From contig DAHU01000023.1 of assembly GCA_002495945.1 (NCBI GenBank), positions 1 through 8,221 on the forward strand: a stretch of 8,221 nucleotides of DNA, written 5' to 3'. Position numbers and translations under genes: made by a program. Origin of the DNA: Euryarchaeota archaeon UBA13. GTDB taxonomy: Archaea; Thermoplasmatota; Poseidoniia; Poseidoniales; Poseidoniaceae. Within the stretch, counting starts at the first letter, position 1; each line of letters starts with the position of its first letter. Of the stretch, positions 1 to 6,848 are shown piece by piece. The notes under the pieces are model-generated. The model ran no database searches. It saw only the letters and a program-made list of their open reading frames with translations, and was not told the DNA's origin.

Positions 1-960
1 GACAGCAGATTTGCGGGATTCCTCGCAGCAACCGGATTCTTCCTGCTATCAGGATTTTATGGCTGGGCCGTATTCAGTCTACCAGCAAGGTCCCCTGTTG
101 GAATACCTGATGCTTCCCTACTGTTACCCAGTCTTGCTGGCCTGTTCGGAATTGCCAATCTGCTTGACATTTATGCCACAACATCGCATATTCCACCGCA
201 GAATGAAGATTGGACCTTACCCCCTGCCAAACCCCTGATTGTTCCTTGTTTTTGGTCGGGGGTCGCTGGAGCGTCCATGGGTGTGTTGCCAGGTATGACC
301 GCCTCTCAAGCAACTGTACTGGTTATGGGTGGTAGAAATGTCGCAGCAAAGGTCCAGGGCAAGGAAGGCTACGGCATGGATTGGGAAACACGACGGCTGA
401 CAGAAATGACTGATGAAGAACTACTCGAAATAGCCCTTTCTGAAGCCGAAGGTGGTGTAGAAGGGCCGCAGACTAAGCAAGATTTGGAGGTAATTGCGAT
501 TTTATCTGCAGTTAACACTGCGGTTACGGTTATGGTTTTGGGATTCTTGTACATCATTGGCAGGTCAAGGTCGGGAGCGACTCTTGCTCTCAAAATGATG
601 TATCCAATAGACACTTGGTCTTCAGCAGAACCAACGGCAGATTTTGTTCGGTTGATTGCTGTGACTGTTGCGGCAGGATTGATGGCGATGCCAATTATGC
701 GTGTGGTTGGCAAGGGCATGCTGAGATTACACGCTGCCATACCACTTCAACAAATGGTGATGGGAGTCATCATATTCGTTAGTGCTCTCGTTTGGTTCAC
801 TACAGGATTTATTGGAATTGGAGTGTTAATTATCGGAACAATTCTCGGGCTCATTCCACCAAGAGTAGGAATAAGAAGAAGTCACGGAATGGGGATAATT
901 ATCGTACCGATTATGATCTACACTTTCTCTCAAGCACAAGACGCATTCGGCTTCTTGTGA
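1..960 (+). CDS. TctA/COG1784-family membrane protein (5'-truncated)
   Basis: This frame is open from the first base to a TGA at 958-960, so the window holds 319 codons of a gene that starts upstream; the ATG at 277 is internal. The protein is a polytopic membrane protein. Hydrophobic segments lie at about residues 5-28, 37-58, 85-110, 162-184, 217-237, 244-265 and 268-290. The block GVLPGMTASQATVLVM (residues 94-109) resembles the PG-containing motif of the TctA permease family, and LSAVNTA followed by GRSRSGATLAL (about 168-196) fits the archaeal branch, COG1784. Bacterial TctA is the large permease subunit of tripartite tricarboxylate transporters; for the archaeal branch the substrate is unknown, and no TctB or TctC partner is visible here. 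Between the PG motif and VNTA sits an acidic, Glu-rich hydrophilic stretch (about 113-160) that looks like an insertion. Roughly the first 100 residues should be missing. Family call fairly secure; transport role inferred. Confidence 0.72.
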   Translation, partial: DSRFAGFLAATGFFLLSGFYGWAVFSLPARSPVGIPDASLLLPSLAGLFGIANLLDIYATTSHIPPQNEDWTLPPAKPLIVPCFWSGVAGASMGVLPGMTASQATVLVMGGRNVAAKVQGKEGYGMDWETRRLTEMTDEELLEIALSEAEGGVEGPQTKQDLEVIAILSAVNTAVTVMVLGFLYIIGRSRSGATLALKMMYPIDTWSSAEPTADFVRLIAVTVAAGLMAMPIMRVVGKGMLRLHAAIPLQQMVMGVIIFVSALVWFTTGFIGIGVLIIGTILGLIPPRVGIRRSHGMGIIIVPIMIYTFSQAQDAFGFL

Positions 961-965
961 AATCA

Positions 966-977
966 AAAATAAGATAT
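966..977 (+). promoter_or_regulatory. Possible AT-rich promoter element before the surface-protein gene
   Basis: The 52-nt gap between the TctA-family stop and the next start holds an A/T-rich run, AAAATAAGATAT, about 36-47 nt upstream of the ATG at 1013. An archaeal TATA box there would place the transcript start roughly 10-20 nt before the ATG, leaving room for the Shine-Dalgarno-like sequence. The match to a TATA/BRE consensus is weak, and read-through from the upstream gene is equally possible. Confidence 0.22.
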
Positions 978-1000
978 GACTAACAACACCGGACAAACAT

Positions 1001-1008
1001 GGAGATGA
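1001..1008 (+). promoter_or_regulatory. Shine-Dalgarno-like site deciding the start at 1013
   Basis: GGAGATGA matches the anti-Shine-Dalgarno complement GGAGGTGA at seven of eight positions. Its GGAG core ends 8 nt before the ATG at 1013. Two nearby ATGs at 999 and 1005 are in another frame that stops within a few codons (TGA at 1017-1019), so this site supports 1013 as the start of the long reading frame. Confidence 0.55.
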
Positions 1009-1012
1009 CGCA

Positions 1013-4000
1013 ATGCTGAATAAACGATATCCAATAATTCTGATTACCATAATGCTATGTTCATACCTTGCGCCTTTACTGGATAATGATTCTTTGGAGG
1101 ACACAGAAGAGGTATCACAGACTAGCGGTCGCTCTACGGCATGTAGTGGTGACATTTGCATTTCTGAAGCACTAGTCAACGCCTTTGGCTCCGAAACCGG
1201 AGCCGTTGGTCCGAGCGATTGGACCAGTGGAGAATGGGTTGAGTTACACAATTCCGGCACTGCTACTGTCGACCTATCAACTTGGATAATTGATGACCAC
1301 TACAACAGACCATTGAGTATGACCACAAATCATGTCGTTTATCCGACCAATGCAGTAAATCTCGAGCTATCTGCTGGCGACTATATTGTACTCGCAAGAA
1401 ATGGTGATGGTGGTGGTTGCGGCTACTGTATGAAAAATTCGAATGGCATGGTCAACCTAAAGAACCCTGCTGGCACGTTAGTCCACTCAATTTCATGGAC
1501 GAGCTCGCCGACTGAAGGTACATCGCTGATTGAAGACTCAAACGACCCAATAGCAGACTGGGTAGAATCCGCCACCCTTTCACCCGGTGAAGCAAATCAG
1601 GGTGGAACACCTGTCGGACCAGTCTACTTTGCTGGTGACATTGTAATTAATGAGGTAATGGCAGATGCATCTCCAAGTTTCGACAATGCTACATACCCCG
1701 GTGGAGAATGGGTAGAAATTTACAATCAGGGTGGCAATGATATTGACCTTACCGGTTGGTACATAACTGATGCCGCAGGCAACATGATTGAATTTGACCA
1801 AGACCATTTAATCGGCTATACTGCTGAAACTGATTCACTAATGATAAATTCTGGAGATACGAGAATTGTTGCAGTTAATGGCTCAACAAATAGCGGTGTA
1901 TTGAACAACGCTATTGAAAAATTACGGGTTCACTGGCCTAACGGATCAATCGGTGACGAGGTAAACTGGACCAGTACTGAACCGGGCTTTTCGCTATCGA
2001 GGATATCAGGAAGTGATTCTATGTTCATTTCTGCACACCCAACCATCAACATGACAAATCTTGCTGGGATGGAATTATTGCCTACACTAACAGGTGATAT
2101 ATTCATTACAGAATATTTGCCATCCACCAATACTAGCGGTGCGTTTCCAAATGGAAAATGGATTGAGATTGTCAATAATGGTACAACCATAATTGATGTA
2201 TCAGGTTGGAGTATCACCAATGGCAAAGGCGACATATTGTACTTTGACCCGGGGACAATGGTGTTTAACCAATCACATTCAGGAGTTACCGAAGTCAACC
2301 CAGGAGAGAGAAGACTTATCTCAATGTCCAACAATTTTGACCTGTATGATTACTACGAACACTTAGTTCTAAAAGATTCACAAGGCAGTATAATTGATAC
2401 CGCATGGCACAGCAACTACTTTGGTGATAATGTATCCATGGTTCGAGACTATGACAACTTGGGTCTTGCATGGGTCCCATCTAACTGGATTACCCCCGGT
2501 GAGCCAGAACCAGGTACTGAGCCATATGTCGCAGTAGATGTAAAAATCACTGAAATCCTGCCAGATAGTGAGGGTTCAGACACCCAATCTTGGCCACTCG
2601 GAGAATGGCTTGAAGTATACAATAACGATAGTAGCGCAGTTGATTTGACGGGTTGGAAGTTAAAGGCGTCAAATAGCAGAAGTTTCACCATTGGCGGGTA
2701 CAATTTCCCGCTTCAGATAGACGCCGTAATTCAGCCCGGTGACGTTGGATTAATCGCATTAAACGGGACCAATTCATTCTATCTGAAACAAACTACAGAC
2801 ATCATTACCTTGGTTGATGCTAATGATGGAATTGTCGACACAGTTGGTTGGAATCACTCTTCGGAGAACATGTCATTAATCGCTCCTGGAAGTAGTCATG
2901 CTGGATACACGACAACCAGTCCGGCAGGCATTACTGGATGGGTTGAGCCAGCTTGGCCAACGCCCGGAACAATAAATCCAACATGGCCTGCTTATACAGA
3001 CTCTAACGACTTGATAATCACTGAATACATGGGCTGGTGTGATGAAGGCGGTAACAATTATCATGATTGGGTTGAAATAATGAATAATGGAACTACACCT
3101 ATCGATTTATTGCGATGGCGAGTAGATACTGACACCAAGCGAATTTTCATCAATAATTTAGCTGAAGTTAGTTCCACAGATTCTAAGAGCATTGTAGCCA
3201 ATCTTACCAAATCGACTATTGTCAATCCAGGGGAGTATGCTTTAATCAGTTTGCCACGCTCTTTCCTAATGGCCGTTGACGTCATAGATTTGTACAACCC
3301 TGATGGCGTTGTTGTGGGAATTTCTAACACTCACGGTGAGGGTTTGACTCCAAATACATGTGAATCTTGGATTTCTGATGATGGCACAAATTGGTTTTCA
3401 GGAGCATATCCAACACCCGGACAAGCAAACATTCAAGCGACCGATTTTGCAACAGCACAAGACATTGTGATGACCAGAGTTTCACCATATGACAATGAAT
3501 TCATTCAAATCAAGAATATTGGAGACAAAGATGCTTTCCTCAATGGCTGGACCATAAACATCAATGACGGAACAGTGTATGAATGTACAATAATCAATAA
3601 TATGTTCTTTGCTCCACACAGCAGCGTTGTGTTTGCTGAAGAATCGGCCATAACCGGTAGTGGCGGAATGGCTGATGTAATCGCTACCGATACCAATCTA
3701 CTGCTCGGGGAGGCAACAACATATCTGAACTTCGATGATATTGGTTGTGCCGACTTATACATACCAGACTCCGGTGTCGCAGTCTCCCTGAAAGACGCAA
3801 ATGGAGAACTTGGTGACACCTTTGTTTTTGACGCCGGACCAGCAAGTCAAGACGGTTGGAGCAGTGAAACAGTTTCAATACCTTCCTCAAGCGTTGCGGA
3901 TGATGAATTTGTATTCATTCGAGGCGATGGTTGCTCGTTCCTACCAGACACCGATTCTGCCACCGATTGGAAATATCAGTGGTCGATAACTGGGGGCATG

Positions 4001-6004
4001 AGCACATTATGCTTGCAAACCGAATTCAGTCAATCAGAAGCGATTGTAGTACCCATCGTCGGCCCACAAAATGGTCTGCTTGAACTCAAACAATTTATTG
4101 ATGAAAGCCAAACTAGTCTAAGAATCCAATTGTACCAGTTGCAAGACGCTCACTTGGTTCAAGCATTACTAGATGCTCTGCAACGAAATGTTAGTGTTGA
4201 ACTAATGCTTGACCCAGGTTGCAATAACTGCAACATTTGGTCAGAAACCGATCTTCAATACAAGAATAACTTTGCCTACACGTTGATTGAAGCTGGTGCA
4301 ACAGTATACGAATTCAACACAAACAGTAACGAACCTTACCTATATCTCCACAGCAAAGTTGTGGTCCGTGATACTACAAGTGTATGGATCTCATCTGGCA
4401 ATTGGAAATCCTCTTCTGTTCCCGCCCCCGGAGTGAGAGGAAATGTTGAATGGAGTGTTATTATTGATAACTCGGATCTTGCAGAAATGGTAGATCAGCA
4501 GTTCAATCTCGATATCCACTGGTCAGAATTGATGACATTGAGTGACTACGATGCATACACATTCTATCCACCCACCACCATCGGTGGCGGCGGAATCCAA
4601 GCGGCAATTCAAGCCAGCATAAGTGGCGAATTACTGACATGTCCGGAAAATTGTGTAACAAAAATAACTGATTTCATTCGCTCAGCTGAAGATGAAGTAT
4701 TGTTGTCTCAGCAAACCCTAGATGTTGATTGGTCATATGGCTGGGGTGACGAAAATCCAATCATAACCGCGTTACATGAAGTCGCAAGTCGAGGTGTTGG
4801 AGTTCACCTAATCATTAACGGGGCATACCTTGACGATGACGACCAAGAAGTTGTTGATTTGTTCAATGAAGTTTGGAACGGCAGTGAGGGATTAGATGCA
4901 TCAGCCATTGTAATGAGTGAGGATGATGATGTGTCAAAATTACACAACAAAGGAATAATTGTCGACGGTGAAAGTGTCTTGGTATCATCCATCAACATGG
5001 GCAGTTCGGCGATGAATCGAAATCGCGAAATGGGTGTAATAATTCATTCATCAATCATTACCCAGTACTACCTTGATGGCTGGCATGATGACTGGAACCG
5101 GCTTGATAATGTGACTGATTCAGACCAAGATTCCTTAACCGACAAGTGGGAAGTTGCCAATGGATTAAACAGAACCAAGCGGATAATGCCCTCTGGAGTT
5201 ACCGAAGATATGTTCGATTCCGATGGCGACGGAGTCAATAACACCGATGAAAATAAACAAGGTAGCCACCCATTATTGGCTGATACTGATGGAGATTGTG
5301 CAATTGATTCTGTTGAAATCGCTTGGGCTCAAAGTACTGCTCTAAACTCCAGCATTGCCAACGTGGCCATTTACGATGCTTTGAACATGGAGGATGCAGA
5401 TGGCGATGGCATCAAAGATACCGACAAATATGGTTGCGATTTATCGGCAAGTACTGATACACAACAATCTGGTGACGACCAAACAATTGACCCAGATGCA
5501 GATGATGATGGCGACGGGATAGCCAATAAGAACGACTTATGCCCTGATACTATAGCTGGCGGTTTAACCGATCTTGACGGATGTTCGAGCGACCAACTGG
5601 GTGACCAAGCAGAGGCTAGTGATGGCAAGAAAGACACCACTGGTTCAAACACTATGTTAGTCATTATGTTGGTTGCCGCAATATTTACTGCAGGTGCATT
5701 CCTTATTCTCAAACAACTTGAATCAAAAGCAAGCCAGGCCAAAGATTTGGTTAGTTTGGAAGAACAAGAAATGATGCTGGTAGAAAATTCCGAGGCTGTT
5801 GACACCGAGGAGTGGGCAATGCCGGTTCTAGATGGCAGCAGTACAAGTAGCGGAGATGATGCCGCATCTAGCGAGATTTCAGCAGAAGATATGGCAAAAT
5901 TCCCCGGTTGGGGAATAGATGTGGTTCAACGCTACATCGATAGCGGTTGGACAATAGAGCAACTTGCTGAATACTATCAAGAACAGTTGCAGGACAATCA
6001 ATAA
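1013..6004 (+). CDS. Giant surface protein: LTD repeats, two-HKD PLD hydrolase, DxDxDG repeats, TM anchor
   Basis: This is a 1663-residue exported, membrane-anchored protein. Residues 1-22 form a signal peptide with a basic start and a hydrophobic core. Six lamin-tail-domain-like units follow, beginning near residues 46, 208, 361, 508, 665 and 816; each opens with a GDIxITE-type strand, and most carry GEWVEI.N and DL.GW motifs. Several close with a TPGxxN-like motif. A phospholipase D-type region spans about 1008-1365 with two complete HxKx4Dx6SSxN motifs: H1113/K1115/D1120/N1130 and H1311/K1313/D1318/N1328. The second is followed by NREMGVII, typical of PLD proteins. Residues 1369-1530 hold DxDxDG calcium-loop repeats like thrombospondin type 3 repeats. 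One transmembrane helix lies at about 1548-1566, then a Glu-rich tail of about 97 residues ending in a PGW...GWTIEQL module. PLD enzymes cleave phosphodiester bonds in lipids or DNA; both HKD motifs are intact, so activity is likely, but the substrate is unknown. The catalytic part should face outside. Confidence 0.88.
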   Translation: MLNKRYPIILITIMLCSYLAPLLDNDSLEDTEEVSQTSGRSTACSGDICISEALVNAFGSETGAVGPSDWTSGEWVELHNSGTATVDLSTWIIDDHYNRPLSMTTNHVVYPTNAVNLELSAGDYIVLARNGDGGGCGYCMKNSNGMVNLKNPAGTLVHSISWTSSPTEGTSLIEDSNDPIADWVESATLSPGEANQGGTPVGPVYFAGDIVINEVMADASPSFDNATYPGGEWVEIYNQGGNDIDLTGWYITDAAGNMIEFDQDHLIGYTAETDSLMINSGDTRIVAVNGSTNSGVLNNAIEKLRVHWPNGSIGDEVNWTSTEPGFSLSRISGSDSMFISAHPTINMTNLAGMELLPTLTGDIFITEYLPSTNTSGAFPNGKWIEIVNNGTTIIDVSGWSITNGKGDILYFDPGTMVFNQSHSGVTEVNPGERRLISMSNNFDLYDYYEHLVLKDSQGSIIDTAWHSNYFGDNVSMVRDYDNLGLAWVPSNWITPGEPEPGTEPYVAVDVKITEILPDSEGSDTQSWPLGEWLEVYNNDSSAVDLTGWKLKASNSRSFTIGGYNFPLQIDAVIQPGDVGLIALNGTNSFYLKQTTDIITLVDANDGIVDTVGWNHSSENMSLIAPGSSHAGYTTTSPAGITGWVEPAWPTPGTINPTWPAYTDSNDLIITEYMGWCDEGGNNYHDWVEIMNNGTTPIDLLRWRVDTDTKRIFINNLAEVSSTDSKSIVANLTKSTIVNPGEYALISLPRSFLMAVDVIDLYNPDGVVVGISNTHGEGLTPNTCESWISDDGTNWFSGAYPTPGQANIQATDFATAQDIVMTRVSPYDNEFIQIKNIGDKDAFLNGWTININDGTVYECTIINNMFFAPHSSVVFAEESAITGSGGMADVIATDTNLLLGEATTYLNFDDIGCADLYIPDSGVAVSLKDANGELGDTFVFDAGPASQDGWSSETVSIPSSSVADDEFVFIRGDGCSFLPDTDSATDWKYQWSITGGMSTLCLQTEFSQSEAIVVPIVGPQNGLLELKQFIDESQTSLRIQLYQLQDAHLVQALLDALQRNVSVELMLDPGCNNCNIWSETDLQYKNNFAYTLIEAGATVYEFNTNSNEPYLYLHSKVVVRDTTSVWISSGNWKSSSVPAPGVRGNVEWSVIIDNSDLAEMVDQQFNLDIHWSELMTLSDYDAYTFYPPTTIGGGGIQAAIQASISGELLTCPENCVTKITDFIRSAEDEVLLSQQTLDVDWSYGWGDENPIITALHEVASRGVGVHLIINGAYLDDDDQEVVDLFNEVWNGSEGLDASAIVMSEDDDVSKLHNKGIIVDGESVLVSSINMGSSAMNRNREMGVIIHSSIITQYYLDGWHDDWNRLDNVTDSDQDSLTDKWEVANGLNRTKRIMPSGVTEDMFDSDGDGVNNTDENKQGSHPLLADTDGDCAIDSVEIAWAQSTALNSSIANVAIYDALNMEDADGDGIKDTDKYGCDLSASTDTQQSGDDQTIDPDADDDGDGIANKNDLCPDTIAGGLTDLDGCSSDQLGDQAEASDGKKDTTGSNTMLVIMLVAAIFTAGAFLILKQLESKASQAKDLVSLEEQEMMLVENSEAVDTEEWAMPVLDGSSTSSGDDAASSEISAEDMAKFPGWGIDVVQRYIDSGWTIEQLAEYYQEQLQDNQ
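1148..4008 (+). repeat. Six tandem lamin-tail-domain-like coding repeats
   Basis: Units start near nucleotides 1148, 1634, 2093, 2534, 3005 and 3458, with spacings of about 440-490 nt. Shared protein motifs are an opening [GV]DIxIxE, then [GD]xWVEIxNxG, then [IV]DLxGWxI, a late PG[ED] turn before a hydrophobic strand, and a closing TPGxxN in units 1, 3, 4 and 5. Units 2 and 6 lack a clean closing motif, and unit 6 (FIQIKNIGDKDAFLNGW) is the most diverged. At the DNA level only short words such as GGAGAATGG recur, so the duplications are old. Prokaryotic LTDs are known as immunoglobulin-like domains attached to secreted hydrolases. Confidence 0.75.
5117..5592 (+). repeat. DxDxDG calcium-loop (thrombospondin type 3-like) coding repeats
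   Basis: Residues about 1369-1527 contain repeated acidic loops: DSDQDSLTDKWE, DSDGDGVNNTDE, DTDGDCAIDSVE, DADGDGIKDTDKYG and DADDDGDGIANKNDLCPDT, the last followed by DLDGCSS. This is the pattern of Ca-binding thrombospondin type 3 or dockerin-like loops in secreted proteins. Here they form a probable stalk between the PLD region and the membrane anchor. Sea-water calcium would be available to fold it. Confidence 0.75.
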
Positions 6005-6016
6005 TATCGCAAGATT

Positions 6017-6032
6017 GACAAAGGACTTTGTC
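6017..6032 (+). repeat. Perfect inverted repeat between surface-protein gene and BI-1 gene
   Basis: GACAAAG-GA-CTTTGTC is a perfect 7-bp inverted repeat with a 2-nt centre, beginning 12 nt after the surface-protein stop. A second perfect 8-bp palindrome, GACTAGTC, follows at 6037-6044, just 7 nt before the next ATG. The first could fold as a 6-bp stem with a 4-nt loop in RNA, or be a binding site for a dimeric regulator. No long T-run follows, so an archaeal-type terminator is not strongly supported. Confidence 0.35.
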
Positions 6033-6051
6033 TTAGGACTAGTCGATAAAG

Positions 6052-6801
6052 ATGCGTTATAGTACAAGCAATCCGGTAATGACCCAGAATTTTTGGGCGA
6101 ATATCCAAGGGCAGAACACAATGACTTTGCAAGGCACCATCGGTAAATTGGCTTACCTACTCGGTGTTGTTACAGTAGTTGCCTTTATCTCTGCATATGT
6201 AGCACTTGACGCAATCAAGTCAGGCAATGCAGGCGTGGTAAATGGCATGACTTGGGGAGGACTATTTGGTGGCATATTAGTAGCAGTAATCCTGATGATT
6301 ATGCGGCCTGAAAATCCTGCTATACTAATGACAATATACGCTGTAATGCAGGGATTATTCGTTGGTACTATCTCGTTAATCTTTGAAGCATTCTACTCTG
6401 GTATTGTCGTACAAGCTGCCTTTGGCACGTTGTTCATCACCGCTGGAATGCTGTTCATTTACTCATCAAGGATAATACGACCTACACCCACCTTCAACAA
6501 AGTAATCGGTAGTTTAGTTTTCTCGATAATGATGCTTTACATGGTTTCAATAGCGTTCTACTTCTTTACCCCGTTTAGCGTACCTTTCATTCACTCATCA
6601 GGCCCTATTGGCATTGGATTGACCGTGTTCATACTTTCTATTGCTGCATTAAGTCTCATCTCAGATTTTGGATTTATTGAATCTGGAGTTAAGATGAACG
6701 CACCAAAGAATGCCGAATGGTGGGGAGCCTTCGGCGTATTGGTTACAATAATTTGGATTTACATAGAGATGATTAGACTACTGTCCAAAATTAGAGACTG
6801 A
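6052..6801 (+). CDS. Bax inhibitor-1/YccA-family membrane protein
   Basis: This 249-residue protein has about seven hydrophobic segments (near 31-52, 65-84, 89-109, 116-137, 150-172, 184-203 and 224-245) and matches the BI-1-like branch with an N-terminal SNP motif (Pfam BaxI_1-type, COG4760). Recognisable blocks are TSNPVM (5-10), a GTIGKLAYLLG segment, YAVMQGLFVGTIS (96-108), GIVVQAAFGTLFITAGM (117-133), SDFGFIESGVK (204-214) and WWGAFGVLVTIIWIYIEMIRLL (223-244). BI-1 relatives such as Bacillus YetJ form pH-sensitive calcium leak channels; by alignment from memory, D205 and E239 occupy the two acidic positions of the YetJ pH-sensing pair (Asp171/Asp195). The start at 6052 is preferred because it keeps the SNP motif; the next in-frame ATG, 6079, would remove it. 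It lies 47 nt after the previous gene. Physiological role in archaea is unknown. Confidence 0.88.
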   Translation: MRYSTSNPVMTQNFWANIQGQNTMTLQGTIGKLAYLLGVVTVVAFISAYVALDAIKSGNAGVVNGMTWGGLFGGILVAVILMIMRPENPAILMTIYAVMQGLFVGTISLIFEAFYSGIVVQAAFGTLFITAGMLFIYSSRIIRPTPTFNKVIGSLVFSIMMLYMVSIAFYFFTPFSVPFIHSSGPIGIGLTVFILSIAALSLISDFGFIESGVKMNAPKNAEWWGAFGVLVTIIWIYIEMIRLLSKIRD

Positions 6802-6818
6802 ACAAAACCGACTTTTCT

Positions 6819-6826
6819 CATAAATT
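6819..6826 (+). promoter_or_regulatory. Possible TATA box before the oxygenase gene
   Basis: CATAAATT is centred about 27 nt upstream of the ATG at 6849, within the 47-nt gap after the BI-1 gene. That is the usual TATA-to-start distance in archaea, so the mRNA could begin at or very near the ATG. No convincing Shine-Dalgarno precedes 6849, only GGTA directly touching the ATG, which fits a leaderless transcript. The element is short and the gap is AT-rich, so this is a weak call. Confidence 0.3.
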
Positions 6827-6848
6827 CAAGCATAGACTTGATACGGTA

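Noticed and set aside
277..960. Treating the ATG at 277 as the true start of the first gene
   Set aside because: The same frame is open to base 1 and the upstream translation (SGFYGWAVF, SLLLPSLAGLFGIANLL) is hydrophobic and family-like, so the gene is simply cut by the window edge.
1013..1075. Lipoprotein signal (Cys16 in the signal peptide)
   Set aside because: The residues before the Cys (I-M-L) do not fit a lipobox, and the Cys is inside the hydrophobic core; a C-terminal TM helix already anchors the protein.
826..1260. 144-codon minus-strand reading frame spanning the end of gene 1 and the start of gene 2
   Set aside because: It overlaps two well-supported plus-strand genes, shows no recognisable domain, and its composition is that of an antisense shadow.
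1930..2334. 134-codon minus-strand reading frame
   Set aside because: It lies entirely inside LTD units 2-3 of the surface protein, with no start signal or family resemblance.
3801..3989. 62-codon plus-strand reading frame within the surface-protein gene
   Set aside because: It is out of frame inside LTD unit 6, has no ribosome-binding signal and no recognisable protein features.
1148..4008. CRISPR or nucleotide-level tandem repeat array
   Set aside because: The periodicity of about 440-490 nt is a protein-domain repeat; at DNA level only short words recur and there are no uniform repeats with spacers.
5371..5805. 144-codon minus-strand reading frame rich in Ser
   Set aside because: It is the antisense of the Asp/Glu-rich repeat and anchor region; Ser-rich translation is expected opposite GAT/GAC-rich DNA.
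6826..6841. TCAAG...CTTGA inverted repeat upstream of the oxygenase gene
   Set aside because: Only 5 bp per arm with a 6-nt gap in AT-rich sequence; expected by chance and not extended by flanking pairs.
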